Source of the DNA: Streptomyces sp. V4I2
GTDB lineage: Bacteria > Actinomycetota > Actinomycetes > Streptomycetales > Streptomycetaceae
Direction: 5' to 3'
Length of the DNA: 64,000 bases
NCBI RefSeq assembly: GCF_030817655.1
Contig: NZ_JAUSZM010000003.1
Location: 7,378,001 to 7,442,000, forward strand
Positions 9,516 through 17,064 of this stretch are shown here, in pieces. Each line of letters opens with the position of its first letter. Positions within the stretch are counted from its first letter, which is position 1. The notes below the pieces were generated by a model. That model searched no databases. It saw only the letters and a program-made list of their open reading frames with translations, and had not been told where the DNA came from. A program made the translations under genes and the position numbers.

Positions 9516-10127
9516 ATGATCACAACTCGCCTGCGGCGGCGCGCCGCTGCCGCCGCCCTGTCCCTCGCGGCCGTCCTCGCGACGACGGCCGCGACCACTC
9601 CCCAGCAGCCCGCCGCCCCTGCCCCCACCGCGGCTGCCGCCCCCGCCTGCCCCCAGTTCGACGACCCGGTCGAGGCCGCCGTCGACCATCGCGTCGACGT
9701 CGACCGCATCACCCCCGACCCGGTCTGGCGCAAGACCTGCGGCACGCTCTACCGCAGCGACGGCCGCGGCCCGGACATCGTCTTCGAGCAGGGCTTCCAC
9801 CCGAAGGACGTCGTCAACGGCCAGTACGACATCGAGAAGTACGTCCTGGTCAACCAGCCCTCCCCGTACGTCTCCACGACGTACGACCACGACCTGTACA
9901 AGACGTGGTGGAAGGCCGGCTACAACTACTACATCGACGCCCCCGGCGGTGTGGACGTCAACAAGACCATCGGCGACACCCACAAGTGGGCCGACCAGGT
10001 CGAGGTCGCCTTCCCCGGCGGCATCGCGCGGAAGTACATCATCGGGGTCTGTCCGGTCGACAAGAAGACCAAGGTCGAGATCATGGGCGACTGCGAGAGC
10101 AACCCGCACTACGAGCCCTGGCACTGA
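9516..10127 (+). CDS. Secreted pierisin/ScARP-type mono-ADP-ribosyltransferase
   Basis: 203 residues from ATG 9516. A Sec signal peptide (RLRRR plus an Ala-rich core) is followed by an Ala/Pro-rich stretch and a catalytic domain. R-S-E class hallmarks are present: Arg80 in LYRSDGRGPD, the STT motif at 120-122, and the ADP-ribosylating turn-turn loop with Trp158, Gln161 and Glu163 (WADQVE). The Gln-x-Glu pair and overall length match ScARP of S. coelicolor and Scabin of S. scabies, which modify guanine bases of nucleosides or DNA; guanine targeting here is by family resemblance. Cysteines at 45, 75, 179 and 193 fit two disulfides. The 3' end overlaps the convergent GNAT gene by 47 nt. Confidence 0.88.
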   Translation: MITTRLRRRAAAAALSLAAVLATTAATTPQQPAAPAPTAAAAPACPQFDDPVEAAVDHRVDVDRITPDPVWRKTCGTLYRSDGRGPDIVFEQGFHPKDVVNGQYDIEKYVLVNQPSPYVSTTYDHDLYKTWWKAGYNYYIDAPGGVDVNKTIGDTHKWADQVEVAFPGGIARKYIIGVCPVDKKTKVEIMGDCESNPHYEPWH

Positions 10128-10764
10128 GCAGCAGCGCCTCCGCGCCCACGGGCCGGTAGCCGGCCGCCTGGAACGCCCGCGTGCTGCGGGCGTTCCCCGG
10201 CGCCACCTGCGCCCACAGCGGCTCCGTGACGAGATGCCGGGCCGCCGTCACCAGGGCCCGGCCCAGCCCCCGGTGGCGGGCCCCTTCGTCCACCTCGACG
10301 GAGACCTCCGCCCGCCCGGCGACCCCTCGCCCGATCACCAGCACACCGCCGTCCGCCGTCCACGCGCGCACGTCGTCGCGCCGCCCGCGGGCGTACTCGA
10401 TCCGCGGATGCCCGGTGTCCGCGATCTCCTCGAGCGCGAGCGGCGGCTCACCCGGCAGGGGCGAGCCGACCAACAGCGCGTCGATCGTCTCGCTGGTACG
10501 CCCCGTCCGCTCCATGAAGGCGGCCAGGAACCGCGCGTTCATCGTCGCCGCGAGGACGTCGCACGGCACGGCGTCCAGCGTGTCGTACACCCATTGCGGA
10601 TCCTCGTCCGTGAAGACGACGGAGTGCGCGGTGAAGGACAGGACGCCCGCGTCCCGGTGGGACGCCTGGGCCACGACCGTCGTACGGCCGTCCGCCGACG
10701 GGAAGACGCCCCGCGCCGCCGCGTCGAGAATGTCCCGCAAGGTCTCCGCCACGACCGCCCCCAT
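10081..10764 (-). CDS. GNAT-family N-acetyltransferase
   Basis: 227 residues from ATG 10764; GTG 10752 is an equally possible start. The C-terminal third carries the acetyl-CoA binding pattern of GNAT proteins: EVDEGARHRGLGRALV, then NARSTRAFQAAGYRPVGAEALL. The N-terminal 120 residues are less conserved. The substrate is unknown. The gene ends inside the convergent ADP-ribosyltransferase gene (47-nt overlap), so antisense interplay is possible. It starts close to, and divergent from, the MerR regulator; a 9-bp tandem repeat lies between them, just upstream of the start codon. Confidence 0.82.
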   Translation of the reverse strand: MGAVVAETLRDILDAAARGVFPSADGRTTVVAQASHRDAGVLSFTAHSVVFTDEDPQWVYDTLDAVPCDVLAATMNARFLAAFMERTGRTSETIDALLVGSPLPGEPPLALEEIADTGHPRIEYARGRRDDVRAWTADGGVLVIGRGVAGRAEVSVEVDEGARHRGLGRALVTAARHLVTEPLWAQVAPGNARSTRAFQAAGYRPVGAEALLLSARARSAGCSRSRP

Positions 10765-10768
10765 CGTG

Positions 10769-10795
10769 CCCACCGCGCCCACCGCGCCCACCGCG
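10769..10795. repeat. Three tandem 9-bp repeats in a divergent promoter region
   Basis: CCCACCGCG occurs three times head to tail, 5 nt upstream of the GNAT start codon and about 40 nt upstream of the MerR regulator start. It could be a slipped-strand hotspot, or on the minus strand could supply GGTGGG Shine-Dalgarno-like sequence to the GNAT gene. Confidence 0.7.
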
Positions 10796-10836
10796 CCCTT
10801 GAGTCTCCACCCACTGGAAGGCCCAGACTCGCAGAC

Positions 10837-11751
10837 ATGATCGACGACGGCACCGGACTTTTCACCATCGGCGAGCTGGCCCGGGCGACCGGGCTGACCG
10901 TGCGCACCATCCGCTACTGGTCGGACGAGGGCGCCCTGCCCCCGGTGACCCGGTCGACGGGCGGATACCGGCTGTACGACGCCGCGTCCGTCGCCCGCCT
11001 GGAGCTGATCCGCACCCTGCGTGAGCTGGGCCTCGGCCTGGACGACGTACGCAAGGTGCTGGCCGGGGAGACGACGGTCGCGCAGGTCGCTGCCGCGCAC
11101 GTGGCGGCGCTGGACGCGCAGATCCGCTCACTGAAGGTGACCCGTGCGGTGCTGTCGACCGTGGCGCGACGCGGTTCGACCGCAGAGGAGATGACGTTGA
11201 TGAACAAGCTGGCACGGCTGTCGGCGGCAGAGCGGAGCCGGATCCTGGAGGAGTTCGTCGAGGAGACCTTCCGTGGCCTCGACACCGCGGATCCGGTGAT
11301 CCGGGAGCGGATGCGCGCCACGACCGCGAACCTCCCGGACGAGCCGACGCCCGAGCAGGTGGACGCGTGGGTGGAGCTGGCCGAGTTGCTGGAGGACGCG
11401 GAGTTCCGGGCGCAGATGCGGAAGGCGGCCGAGTTCAATGCCGCCGACCGCGGGCACGACACCCCCGACGGGGCGTCCCTGTGGTTCGCCCGGCGGCTGG
11501 TGCAACTGGGCGCCGGGGCGCGGGAGCGGGGCGTGGCCCCCGAGTCCCAGGAGGCCGAGCAGGTGCTGCGGGACCTGCTCGGGAACGCCGACCTGACGGA
11601 CGTACTCGAGCGCCTGAAGTCCACGACGAACGACAAGGTCGCCCGTTACCGGGAGTTGCTGGGGATCGTGAACGGCCACGGGACGGTGGCGGCGCACCGC
11701 GAGGAGTTCGCGTGGGTGGTCGCTGCACTGGAGGCGCGGGCGGGCAGTTAA
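10837..11751 (+). CDS. MerR-family transcriptional regulator with long C-terminal domain
   Basis: 304 residues from ATG 10837. Residues 8-78 form a MerR winged helix: TIGELARATGLTVRTIRYWSD, then GGYRLYDAASVARLELIRTL. A coiled-coil linker follows (about 85-120). The remaining 180 residues are a helical domain found on some actinobacterial MerR proteins, with no obvious metal-binding cysteines, so an organic ligand or antibiotic (TipAL-like principle) is more likely than a metal. It is divergent from the GNAT gene, which may be its target, and 50 nt upstream of the EF-hand gene. Confidence 0.87.
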   Translation: MIDDGTGLFTIGELARATGLTVRTIRYWSDEGALPPVTRSTGGYRLYDAASVARLELIRTLRELGLGLDDVRKVLAGETTVAQVAAAHVAALDAQIRSLKVTRAVLSTVARRGSTAEEMTLMNKLARLSAAERSRILEEFVEETFRGLDTADPVIRERMRATTANLPDEPTPEQVDAWVELAELLEDAEFRAQMRKAAEFNAADRGHDTPDGASLWFARRLVQLGAGARERGVAPESQEAEQVLRDLLGNADLTDVLERLKSTTNDKVARYRELLGIVNGHGTVAAHREEFAWVVAALEARAGS

Positions 11752-11801
11752 TCTGACCTTCGTCAACGGGACAGCAAGGTACGAGAAAAAGGGGCGAATC
11801 G

Positions 11802-12014
11802 GTGGCGGACATCGAAGAAGCACGCAAGCATTTCCAGCGGATCGACACTGACGGTGACGGCTTCATCACCGCCGCCGAGTTCAAGACCGCCCTGGCCCAG
11901 CAGGGCGACTGGAACGTCACCGAGTCGGTCGCCGAGGTCATCATCAAGTCCCGCGACCTCGACGGGGACAAGGTCCTGTCGTTCGACGAGTTCTGGGCCT
12001 ACCTGAGCAAGTGA
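11802..12014 (+). CDS. Small EF-hand calcium-binding protein
   Basis: 70 residues from GTG 11802, with AAAGGGGCGA upstream as ribosome binding site. It contains two canonical EF-hand loops: DTDGDGFITAAE at about 15-26 and DLDGDKVLSFDE at about 52-63, both with the acidic residue at position 12. No signal peptide is seen, so it is cytoplasmic. It resembles the short Cab calcium-binding proteins of Streptomyces, which are thought to buffer or sense Ca2+ during development; that role here is inferred. A strong hairpin at 12030-12065 follows directly. Confidence 0.92.
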   Translation: MADIEEARKHFQRIDTDGDGFITAAEFKTALAQQGDWNVTESVAEVIIKSRDLDGDKVLSFDEFWAYLSK

Positions 12015-12029
12015 CGTGAGTGCGCGAGT

Positions 12030-12065
12030 GGCGAAGGGGGGCGCCCATGGGCGCCCCCCTTCGCC
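12030..12065. terminator. Bidirectional terminator hairpin
   Basis: GGCGAAGGGGGGCGCCC at 12030-12046 pairs perfectly with GGGCGCCCCCCTTCGCC at 12049-12065, leaving only AT between the arms (effectively a small loop of several bases). It lies between the convergent EF-hand gene and the AraC regulator gene and probably ends both transcripts. Confidence 0.8.
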
Positions 12066-12072
12066 TGCCGGG

Positions 12073-12993
12073 TTATGAGGCCTGCCTGCGGTACTGGCCC
12101 GGCGCCACCCCGTACTCCCGTTTGAAGGCCTTGGCGAAGGCGAACTCCGAGGTGTAGCCGGTGCGTCGGGCGACCTGGCGCAGCGGGAGGTCGTCGGTGC
12201 GCAGCAACCGGCCGGCCGTCGTCATGCGCCACCAGGTGAGGTAGGCCAGCGGCGGCTCGCCCACCAGCGCGGCGAACCGGCGCGCGAAGGCCGCGCGGGA
12301 CAGGCCGCCGCGGGCGCCGAGCTCCTCCACCGTCCAGGAGTGGGCCGGGTCGCCGTGGATCGCGCGCAGCGCCGCCGCGACGGCCGGGTCGGCGAGCGCG
12401 GCGGCCCAGCCGGTCGGCTGCCCGGTGCCGTGCCGCTCGCCCTGCCACCACGCCCGCAGGATGTACAGCAGCAGGGTGTCGAGGAGTGAGGCGACGACGG
12501 TGTCCGCTCCCGGCTGCGCCTCCTCCAACTCGGCGCCCAGCAGTTCCACGGCCGCCCGCAGCGAGCGATGGGCGCCGACCCGGGCGGGCAGGTGCACGAC
12601 CTCCGGCAGCTCGGTGAGCAGGGGGTGGGCGCGGCTGCGGTCCAGCAGGTAGGCGCCGCAGAGCATGACCGTGTCCGGGGGTGCGTCCCGTTCGGGGGAC
12701 GGCAGTTCGGGCCACGCCCCGTCCGGATCCAGCCGTACGACGTCCATCTCCACGTCGGGACCACTGGCGAGCGCGTGCCCGCGCCCGTGCGCCAGGAAGG
12801 CCACGTCACCGGGCCCGAGTGCGACCGGGTCGCCCTCCGCCGGGACCAGCCACGCCGACCCGCGCAGCACGACATGGAACCCGGCGCCGTCCGAGGGCTC
12901 GAAGCGGGTGCCCCAGGGGGCGTGATAGTCCCGGCGCCCGGAGTGCGGCCGCCCGGAGCGCATCGCGGCGACGGCGTCGCTGAGTACGTCCAT
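12073..12993 (-). CDS. AraC-family regulator with N-terminal cupin domain
   Basis: 306 residues from ATG 12993, preceded on the minus strand by GGTGAGAAC; the longer frame to 13059 lacks this. Residues 1-160 form an AraC-type cupin sensor (HAPWGTRFEP, PGDVAFLAHGRGHAL). The last 100 residues carry two helix-turn-helix motifs, including WTVEELGARGGLSRAAFARRF and PLRQVARRTGYTSEFAFAKA. It is divergent from the MDR oxidoreductase with about 100 nt between the starts, an arrangement that usually means the regulator controls the neighbouring enzyme. The effector is unknown. Confidence 0.9.
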   Translation of the reverse strand: MDVLSDAVAAMRSGRPHSGRRDYHAPWGTRFEPSDGAGFHVVLRGSAWLVPAEGDPVALGPGDVAFLAHGRGHALASGPDVEMDVVRLDPDGAWPELPSPERDAPPDTVMLCGAYLLDRSRAHPLLTELPEVVHLPARVGAHRSLRAAVELLGAELEEAQPGADTVVASLLDTLLLYILRAWWQGERHGTGQPTGWAAALADPAVAAALRAIHGDPAHSWTVEELGARGGLSRAAFARRFAALVGEPPLAYLTWWRMTTAGRLLRTDDLPLRQVARRTGYTSEFAFAKAFKREYGVAPGQYRRQAS

Positions 12994-13094
12994 GTTCTCA
13001 CCGTAGCCGCGAGGTCGAGTAGGAAGACGTACGGACAGGAAAGCGAGATCGGTGGACATGGATCGTCCTGCCCTCGGGTCCTAGCGTCTTCGGT

Positions 13095-14102
13095 ATGCCA
13101 ACTACCGCACGCACCGTGCTTTTTCATGAGATCGGCGGACCTGAGGTACTGAAGATCGAGGACGTGCCCGTCCCCGAACCCGGTCCGCGCCAAGTGGCTC
13201 TACGCATAGAGGCGTTGGGACTGAATCGAGCCGAAGCCCTTTTCCGGGCCGGGTCTTACTACTACCAGCCCGCGCTTCCCGCCTCCCGCCTCGGCTACGA
13301 GGCCTCCGGCGTCGTCGAGGCGGTCGGCGAGGGAGTCACCGAAGTCGCCGTCGGCGACCCCGTGATGACGGGCCCCGGGATCGAGATGAGCGCGCAGGGC
13401 GTGTATGCGGAGCGGGTCGTCCTCCCCGAGACCGCGGTCGTACGACGGCCCGCGTCCGTGGACGGCGTCACCGGGGCCGCGGCCTGGCTTACGTACACGA
13501 CGGCGTACGGCGCCCTGCTGGAAACCGCGGGCCTGAAGCCCGGCGACCACGTCCTCATCACCGGCGCGTCCAGCGGGGTCGGCACCGCGGCGATCCAGGT
13601 GGCGCGCCGCATCGGCGCGATCCCGCTCGCCACGACGCGCACCGAGGAGAAGCGGCGGCAACTCCTCGATCTGGGCGCGGCGGAAGTGATCGTCTCGGGG
13701 GAGCCGGACGGCGGCTCGGAGGCCGTCGCGAAGGAGGTCCGGCGACTCACCGGTGGCCAGGGCGCCCAGGTGATCTTCGACGCGATCGGCGGCCCCGCCT
13801 TCCGCCCGCTCGCCGACGCACTCGCCGAGGGCGGATCCGTGCTGGTCTACGGCTGGCTGGACCGCCGCCCCGCCGAGATCCCCTGGAACTGGCCGTTCAC
13901 CATCCACACGTACGCGAACATGACCCTCACCGGCACCCCCGGCGGCCGCCGCCGCTCCACCGCGTTCCTGAACGCCGGACTGGCCGACGGCGGCTTCCGC
14001 CCGGTCGTGGCCGAGGTCTTCGACGGCCTCGACCGGATCCAGGACGCCCACCGGTTGATGGAGTCGAATCGGCACACGGGCAAGATCGTCGTACGGGTCT
14101 GA
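13095..14102 (+). CDS. Zinc-free MDR oxidoreductase (quinone oxidoreductase-like)
   Basis: 335 residues, medium-chain dehydrogenase/reductase superfamily. An N-terminal GroES-like domain (about 25-130, LGYEASGVVEAVGEGV) precedes a Rossmann domain with the NADPH motif ITGASSGVGTAAIQ near 155. The zinc-binding Cys/His set of alcohol dehydrogenases is missing, placing it with quinone oxidoreductase/enoyl reductase types. It probably reduces an alpha,beta-unsaturated carbonyl or quinone with NADPH. It is likely controlled by the divergent AraC regulator. A TAGCGT hexamer ends about 9 nt before ATG 13095, so a nearly leaderless transcript is possible. Confidence 0.88.
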   Translation: MPTTARTVLFHEIGGPEVLKIEDVPVPEPGPRQVALRIEALGLNRAEALFRAGSYYYQPALPASRLGYEASGVVEAVGEGVTEVAVGDPVMTGPGIEMSAQGVYAERVVLPETAVVRRPASVDGVTGAAAWLTYTTAYGALLETAGLKPGDHVLITGASSGVGTAAIQVARRIGAIPLATTRTEEKRRQLLDLGAAEVIVSGEPDGGSEAVAKEVRRLTGGQGAQVIFDAIGGPAFRPLADALAEGGSVLVYGWLDRRPAEIPWNWPFTIHTYANMTLTGTPGGRRRSTAFLNAGLADGGFRPVVAEVFDGLDRIQDAHRLMESNRHTGKIVVRV

Positions 14103-14179
14103 GGCCGCCCGCCGCCCGCCGCCCGCCACCCGTTCGGCGCGGTGTGGAACAGCTCGCCCTTCCCGGAGGTTGGTGTCCG

Positions 14180-14197
14180 TGTCCGAAGAACCGGACA
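14180..14197. promoter_or_regulatory. Inverted repeat upstream of Rossmann-protein gene
   Basis: TGTCCG-AAGAAC-CGGACA is a perfect 6-bp inverted repeat with a 6-nt spacer, and an extra TGTCCG half-site directly precedes it at 14174. It lies about 50 nt before the ATG at 14246. A second hairpin, GGAGCC-GAA-GGCTCC (14201-14215), follows in the leader. It is a candidate operator for a MarR/HxlR-like repressor, but no cognate regulator is identified. Confidence 0.35.
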
Positions 14198-14245
14198 ACC
14201 GGAGCCGAAGGCTCCGCGGCACACCTGCGAAAGGCGAGGCGCGGC

Positions 14246-14905
14246 ATGAAGATCGGCATCATCGGCGCGGGCAACATCGGCGGCAACCTCACCCGTCGGC
14301 TCACCGCCCTCGGCCACGACGTCTCCGTGGCCAACTCCCGCGGCCCGCACACCCTCACCGCACTCGCCGAGGAGACGGGCGCGAGCCCCGTACCGGTGGA
14401 GGCGGCGGCCCGCGGCGCCGAGATCGTCATCGTCGCGATCCCCGTGAAGGCGGTACCGGACCTGCCCGCAGGCCTGCTCGACGAGGCGGCGGACGGCGTC
14501 GCGGTGGTCGACACCGGCAACTACTATCCCCAGCGCGACGGCAAGATCGCGGAGATCGACGACGAGGGCCTCACAGAGAGCCGCTGGACTCAGCGGCAGC
14601 TCGACCACCCCGTGATCAAGGCCTTCAACGGCACCTACGCCCAGGACATCCTGGACCGCCCGCGCCCGGCCGGCGCCCCCGACCGCCTGGCACTGCCGGT
14701 CGCGGGCGACGACGAGGCGGCGAAGCGCAAGGTGCGGGCCCTCATCGACGCACTCGGCTTCGACACGGTCGACACGGGCGGCCTCGACGACTCCTGGCGC
14801 CAGCAGCCGGACACCCCGGTGTACGGGCTGCGGGCCGGCATCGACGGCGTCGCGAAGGCCCTGGCCGAGGCGAGCCCGGAGCGCAAGCCGGAGTTCCGCG
14901 GATAG
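14246..14905 (+). CDS. NADPH-binding Rossmann protein (F420/NADP oxidoreductase-like)
   Basis: 219 residues from ATG 14246, with AAAGGCGAGG upstream. The N-terminal nucleotide-binding motif is GIIGAGNIGGNLTRRL, with SRGP further on as in NADP(H)-dependent F420 reductases. AIPVKAVPDLP and the NGTYAQDI segment match the COG2085 family, which also includes proteins that do not use F420. It likely moves hydride between NADPH and a deazaflavin or unknown substrate; the F420 role is only inferred. It may be under the inverted repeats just upstream. Confidence 0.82.
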   Translation: MKIGIIGAGNIGGNLTRRLTALGHDVSVANSRGPHTLTALAEETGASPVPVEAAARGAEIVIVAIPVKAVPDLPAGLLDEAADGVAVVDTGNYYPQRDGKIAEIDDEGLTESRWTQRQLDHPVIKAFNGTYAQDILDRPRPAGAPDRLALPVAGDDEAAKRKVRALIDALGFDTVDTGGLDDSWRQQPDTPVYGLRAGIDGVAKALAEASPERKPEFRG

Positions 14906-14940
14906 GCCGGAACGGCCGCAGGGGCACGCGCGGCTCCCCG

Positions 14941-15498
14941 TCAGGCGCCCTCGGCCCACTCGCGCAGCGCCGCCTTGCTCGCGAAGTCCGCCACGTTCTT
15001 GTCCAGCGGATCGTCGGTGTACTGGTGGAAGCGCCACTTCGCCTTGATGCGCGGCTTTCCCGCCGTGACGTAGTCGGCGATCCACAGCCCATCGCCCGCG
15101 TAGGAAGTGGTGTCCACAGTCAGCCAGTAGTTGCGGTTTGTGTAAAGCACTACCCGATTGTTCGGCCGCAGCGCCCGCACTTTGCGGATGAAGCTGTCCT
15201 TCTCCGCGTTGGTGGCGTGCGTGCCGTCGCCGGTCGTCTCCCAGTCGACGGCCAGGATGTCGCCCGCCTTCTCAGGGGCATGCTTCACGAAGTACTCGGC
15301 CTGGGCCGTGAGGTTGCCCGGCCAGAGGAAGTGGTAGAAGCCGACGACCAGGCCGGCGTCGCGGGCCCGCTTCGTCTGGGCGGCGAGTTTCGAGTTGACG
15401 TACGAGCGGCCCTCGGTCGCCTTGATGAAGACGAAGGAGAGGCCGTCCGTGCTGTAGGAGGAGGACTGGTAGGCGCTCACGTCTATGCCGCGCAGCAT
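14941..15498 (-). CDS. GH25-type muramidase-like protein without signal peptide
   Basis: 185 residues from ATG 15498, preceded by GGGAG on the minus strand. GH25 hallmarks are present: RGIDVSAYQ (Asp6), FIKATEG, and AVDWE with Asp85 and Glu87. These are the residues that hydrolyse the MurNAc-GlcNAc bond in Chalaropsis-type lysozymes. No signal peptide or wall-binding repeat is present, and an earlier start does not add one. It is therefore either cytoplasmic until lysis or exported by another route, much like a phage endolysin, although no other phage genes are nearby. It lies downstream of sdaA with its own 120-nt spacer. Confidence 0.82.
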   Translation of the reverse strand: MLRGIDVSAYQSSSYSTDGLSFVFIKATEGRSYVNSKLAAQTKRARDAGLVVGFYHFLWPGNLTAQAEYFVKHAPEKAGDILAVDWETTGDGTHATNAEKDSFIRKVRALRPNNRVVLYTNRNYWLTVDTTSYAGDGLWIADYVTAGKPRIKAKWRFHQYTDDPLDKNVADFASKAALREWAEGA

Positions 15499-15618
15499 GG
15501 GGACTCCCTGAAGTGCCTGTGGGGAAACAGGAGTTGGCTGTTGCCTGCGGTCCCACCTTGGCACGGGTGATCGGCGCCTGGCACGGAAACGCCGACGTGT
15601 GGTCGTCGTCTCCAGACG

Positions 15619-16986
15619 TCAGCACTCGATGATGTTCACCGCCAGCCCGCCCCGGGCCGTCTCCTTGTACTTCACCGACATGTCCGCCCCGGTCTCCTTC
15701 ATCGTCTTGATGACCTTGTCCAGCGACACCTTGTGCGTGCCGTCCCCGCGCATCGCCATCCGCGCCGCCGTGACCGCCTTCACCGCGGCCATGCCGTTGC
15801 GCTCGATGCACGGGATCTGGACGAGGCCGCCGACCGGGTCGCAGGTGAGGCCGAGGTTGTGTTCCATGCCGATCTCGGCGGCGTTCTCGACCTGTTCGGG
15901 GGAGCCGCCGAGTACTTCGGCGAGGGCGCCCGCCGCCATCGAGCAGGCCGAGCCGACCTCGCCCTGGCAGCCGACCTCGGCGCCGGAGATGGAGGCGTTC
16001 TCCTTGAAGAGCATGCCGATCGCGCCGGCGGCGAGCATGAAGCGGACCACGCCGTCCTCGTCCGCGCCGGGCACGAAGTTGAGGTAGTAGTGGAGCACCG
16101 CCGGAATGATGCCCGCCGCTCCGTTCGTCGGCGCGGTCACCACGCGCCCGCCCGCCGCGTTCTCCTCGTTCACCGCCATCGCGTAGAGCGTGATCCACTC
16201 CATCGCGTGCGCCAACGGGTCGCCCTCCGCCCGGAGTTGGCGTGCCGACATGGCCGCCCTGCGGCGGACCTTCAGCCCGCCCGGCAGGATGCCCTCGCGG
16301 GCCATGCCGCGCGAGACGCACGCCTGCATCACCCGCCAGATCTCCAGGAGGCCCGCGCGGATCTCCTCCTCCGTGCGCCAGGCGCGCTCGTTCTCCAGCA
16401 TCAGCGCGGAGATCGACAGGCCGGTCTCCTGCGTCAGGCGCAGCAGTTCGTCGCCCGTGCGGAAGGGGTACTTGAGGACGGTGTCGTCGAGTTTGATGCG
16501 GTCCGCGCCCATCGCGTCCTCGTCGACGACGAAGCCGCCGCCCACCGAGTAGTACGTCTTGGTGAGCAGCTCAGCCCCGGAGGCGTCGTACGCCCACAGG
16601 GTCATGCCGTTGGCGTGGTAGGGCAGGGTTTTACGGCGGTGGAGGACGAGGTCCTTGTCGAAGTCGAAGGCGATCTCGCGCTCGCCGAGGAGCCGCAGCA
16701 GCCTCGCCGCCTTGATGTCCTCCACCCGTTGGTCGGCCTTCTCCACGTCCACCGTGCGCGGCGAGTCGCCCTCCAGGCCGAGCAGCACCGCCTTGGGCGT
16801 GCCGTGCCCGTGGCCGGTCGCGCCGAGAGAGCCGTAGAGCTCGGTCCGTATGGACGCGACCGACTCCAGCAGGGCCTCGTTGCGCAGGCGGCGGGCGAAC
16901 ATGCGGGACGCGCGCATCGGGCCGACCGTGTGGGAGCTGGACGGGCCGATGCCGATCGAGAACAGGTCGAAGACCGAGATGGCCAC
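15619..16986 (-). CDS. sdaA: L-serine dehydratase (single chain, iron-sulfur)
   Basis: 455 residues from GTG 16986, with ATTGAGGAGTACCC ideally placed before it. It converts L-serine to pyruvate and ammonia. The N-terminal beta domain (DLFSIGIGPSSSHTVGPM) and C-terminal alpha domain are fused in one chain. Cluster-ligand cysteines are seen in EVGSACSM, GLTCDP and QIPCIE, typical of oxygen-sensitive 4Fe-4S serine dehydratases. It is the last gene of the gcvT-gcvH-glyA-sdaA set, so serine made from glycine by GlyA can be deaminated at once. A hairpin between glyA and sdaA (17023-17048) may lower sdaA expression. Confidence 0.95.
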   Translation of the reverse strand: MAISVFDLFSIGIGPSSSHTVGPMRASRMFARRLRNEALLESVASIRTELYGSLGATGHGHGTPKAVLLGLEGDSPRTVDVEKADQRVEDIKAARLLRLLGEREIAFDFDKDLVLHRRKTLPYHANGMTLWAYDASGAELLTKTYYSVGGGFVVDEDAMGADRIKLDDTVLKYPFRTGDELLRLTQETGLSISALMLENERAWRTEEEIRAGLLEIWRVMQACVSRGMAREGILPGGLKVRRRAAMSARQLRAEGDPLAHAMEWITLYAMAVNEENAAGGRVVTAPTNGAAGIIPAVLHYYLNFVPGADEDGVVRFMLAAGAIGMLFKENASISGAEVGCQGEVGSACSMAAGALAEVLGGSPEQVENAAEIGMEHNLGLTCDPVGGLVQIPCIERNGMAAVKAVTAARMAMRGDGTHKVSLDKVIKTMKETGADMSVKYKETARGGLAVNIIEC

Positions 16987-17022
16987 GGGTACTCCTCAAT
17001 ACGGGTGGTGCAGGGGGCGGGG

Positions 17023-17048
17023 GCCCCGCACTGTCGAGTGTGCGGGGC
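17023..17048 (-). terminator. Intercistronic hairpin between glyA and sdaA
   Basis: GCCCCGCAC (17023-17031) and GTGCGGGGC (17040-17048) form a perfect 9-bp stem with an 8-nt loop in the 78-nt gap between glyA and sdaA. There is no T-tract. It may partly terminate, or stabilise the upstream mRNA, rather than separate two operons. Confidence 0.45.
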
Positions 17049-17064
17049 ACGCCACAAAAAGGAA

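Noticed and set aside
7441..10127. A toxin-immunity-delivery operon
   Set aside because: The genes are in the same direction but the ADP-ribosyltransferase has a 90-nt gap and no immunity gene pattern; left as an open association only.
14941..15498. Prophage or phage remnant
   Set aside because: A single GH25 gene without holin, integrase, portal or tail genes; codon use like its neighbours.
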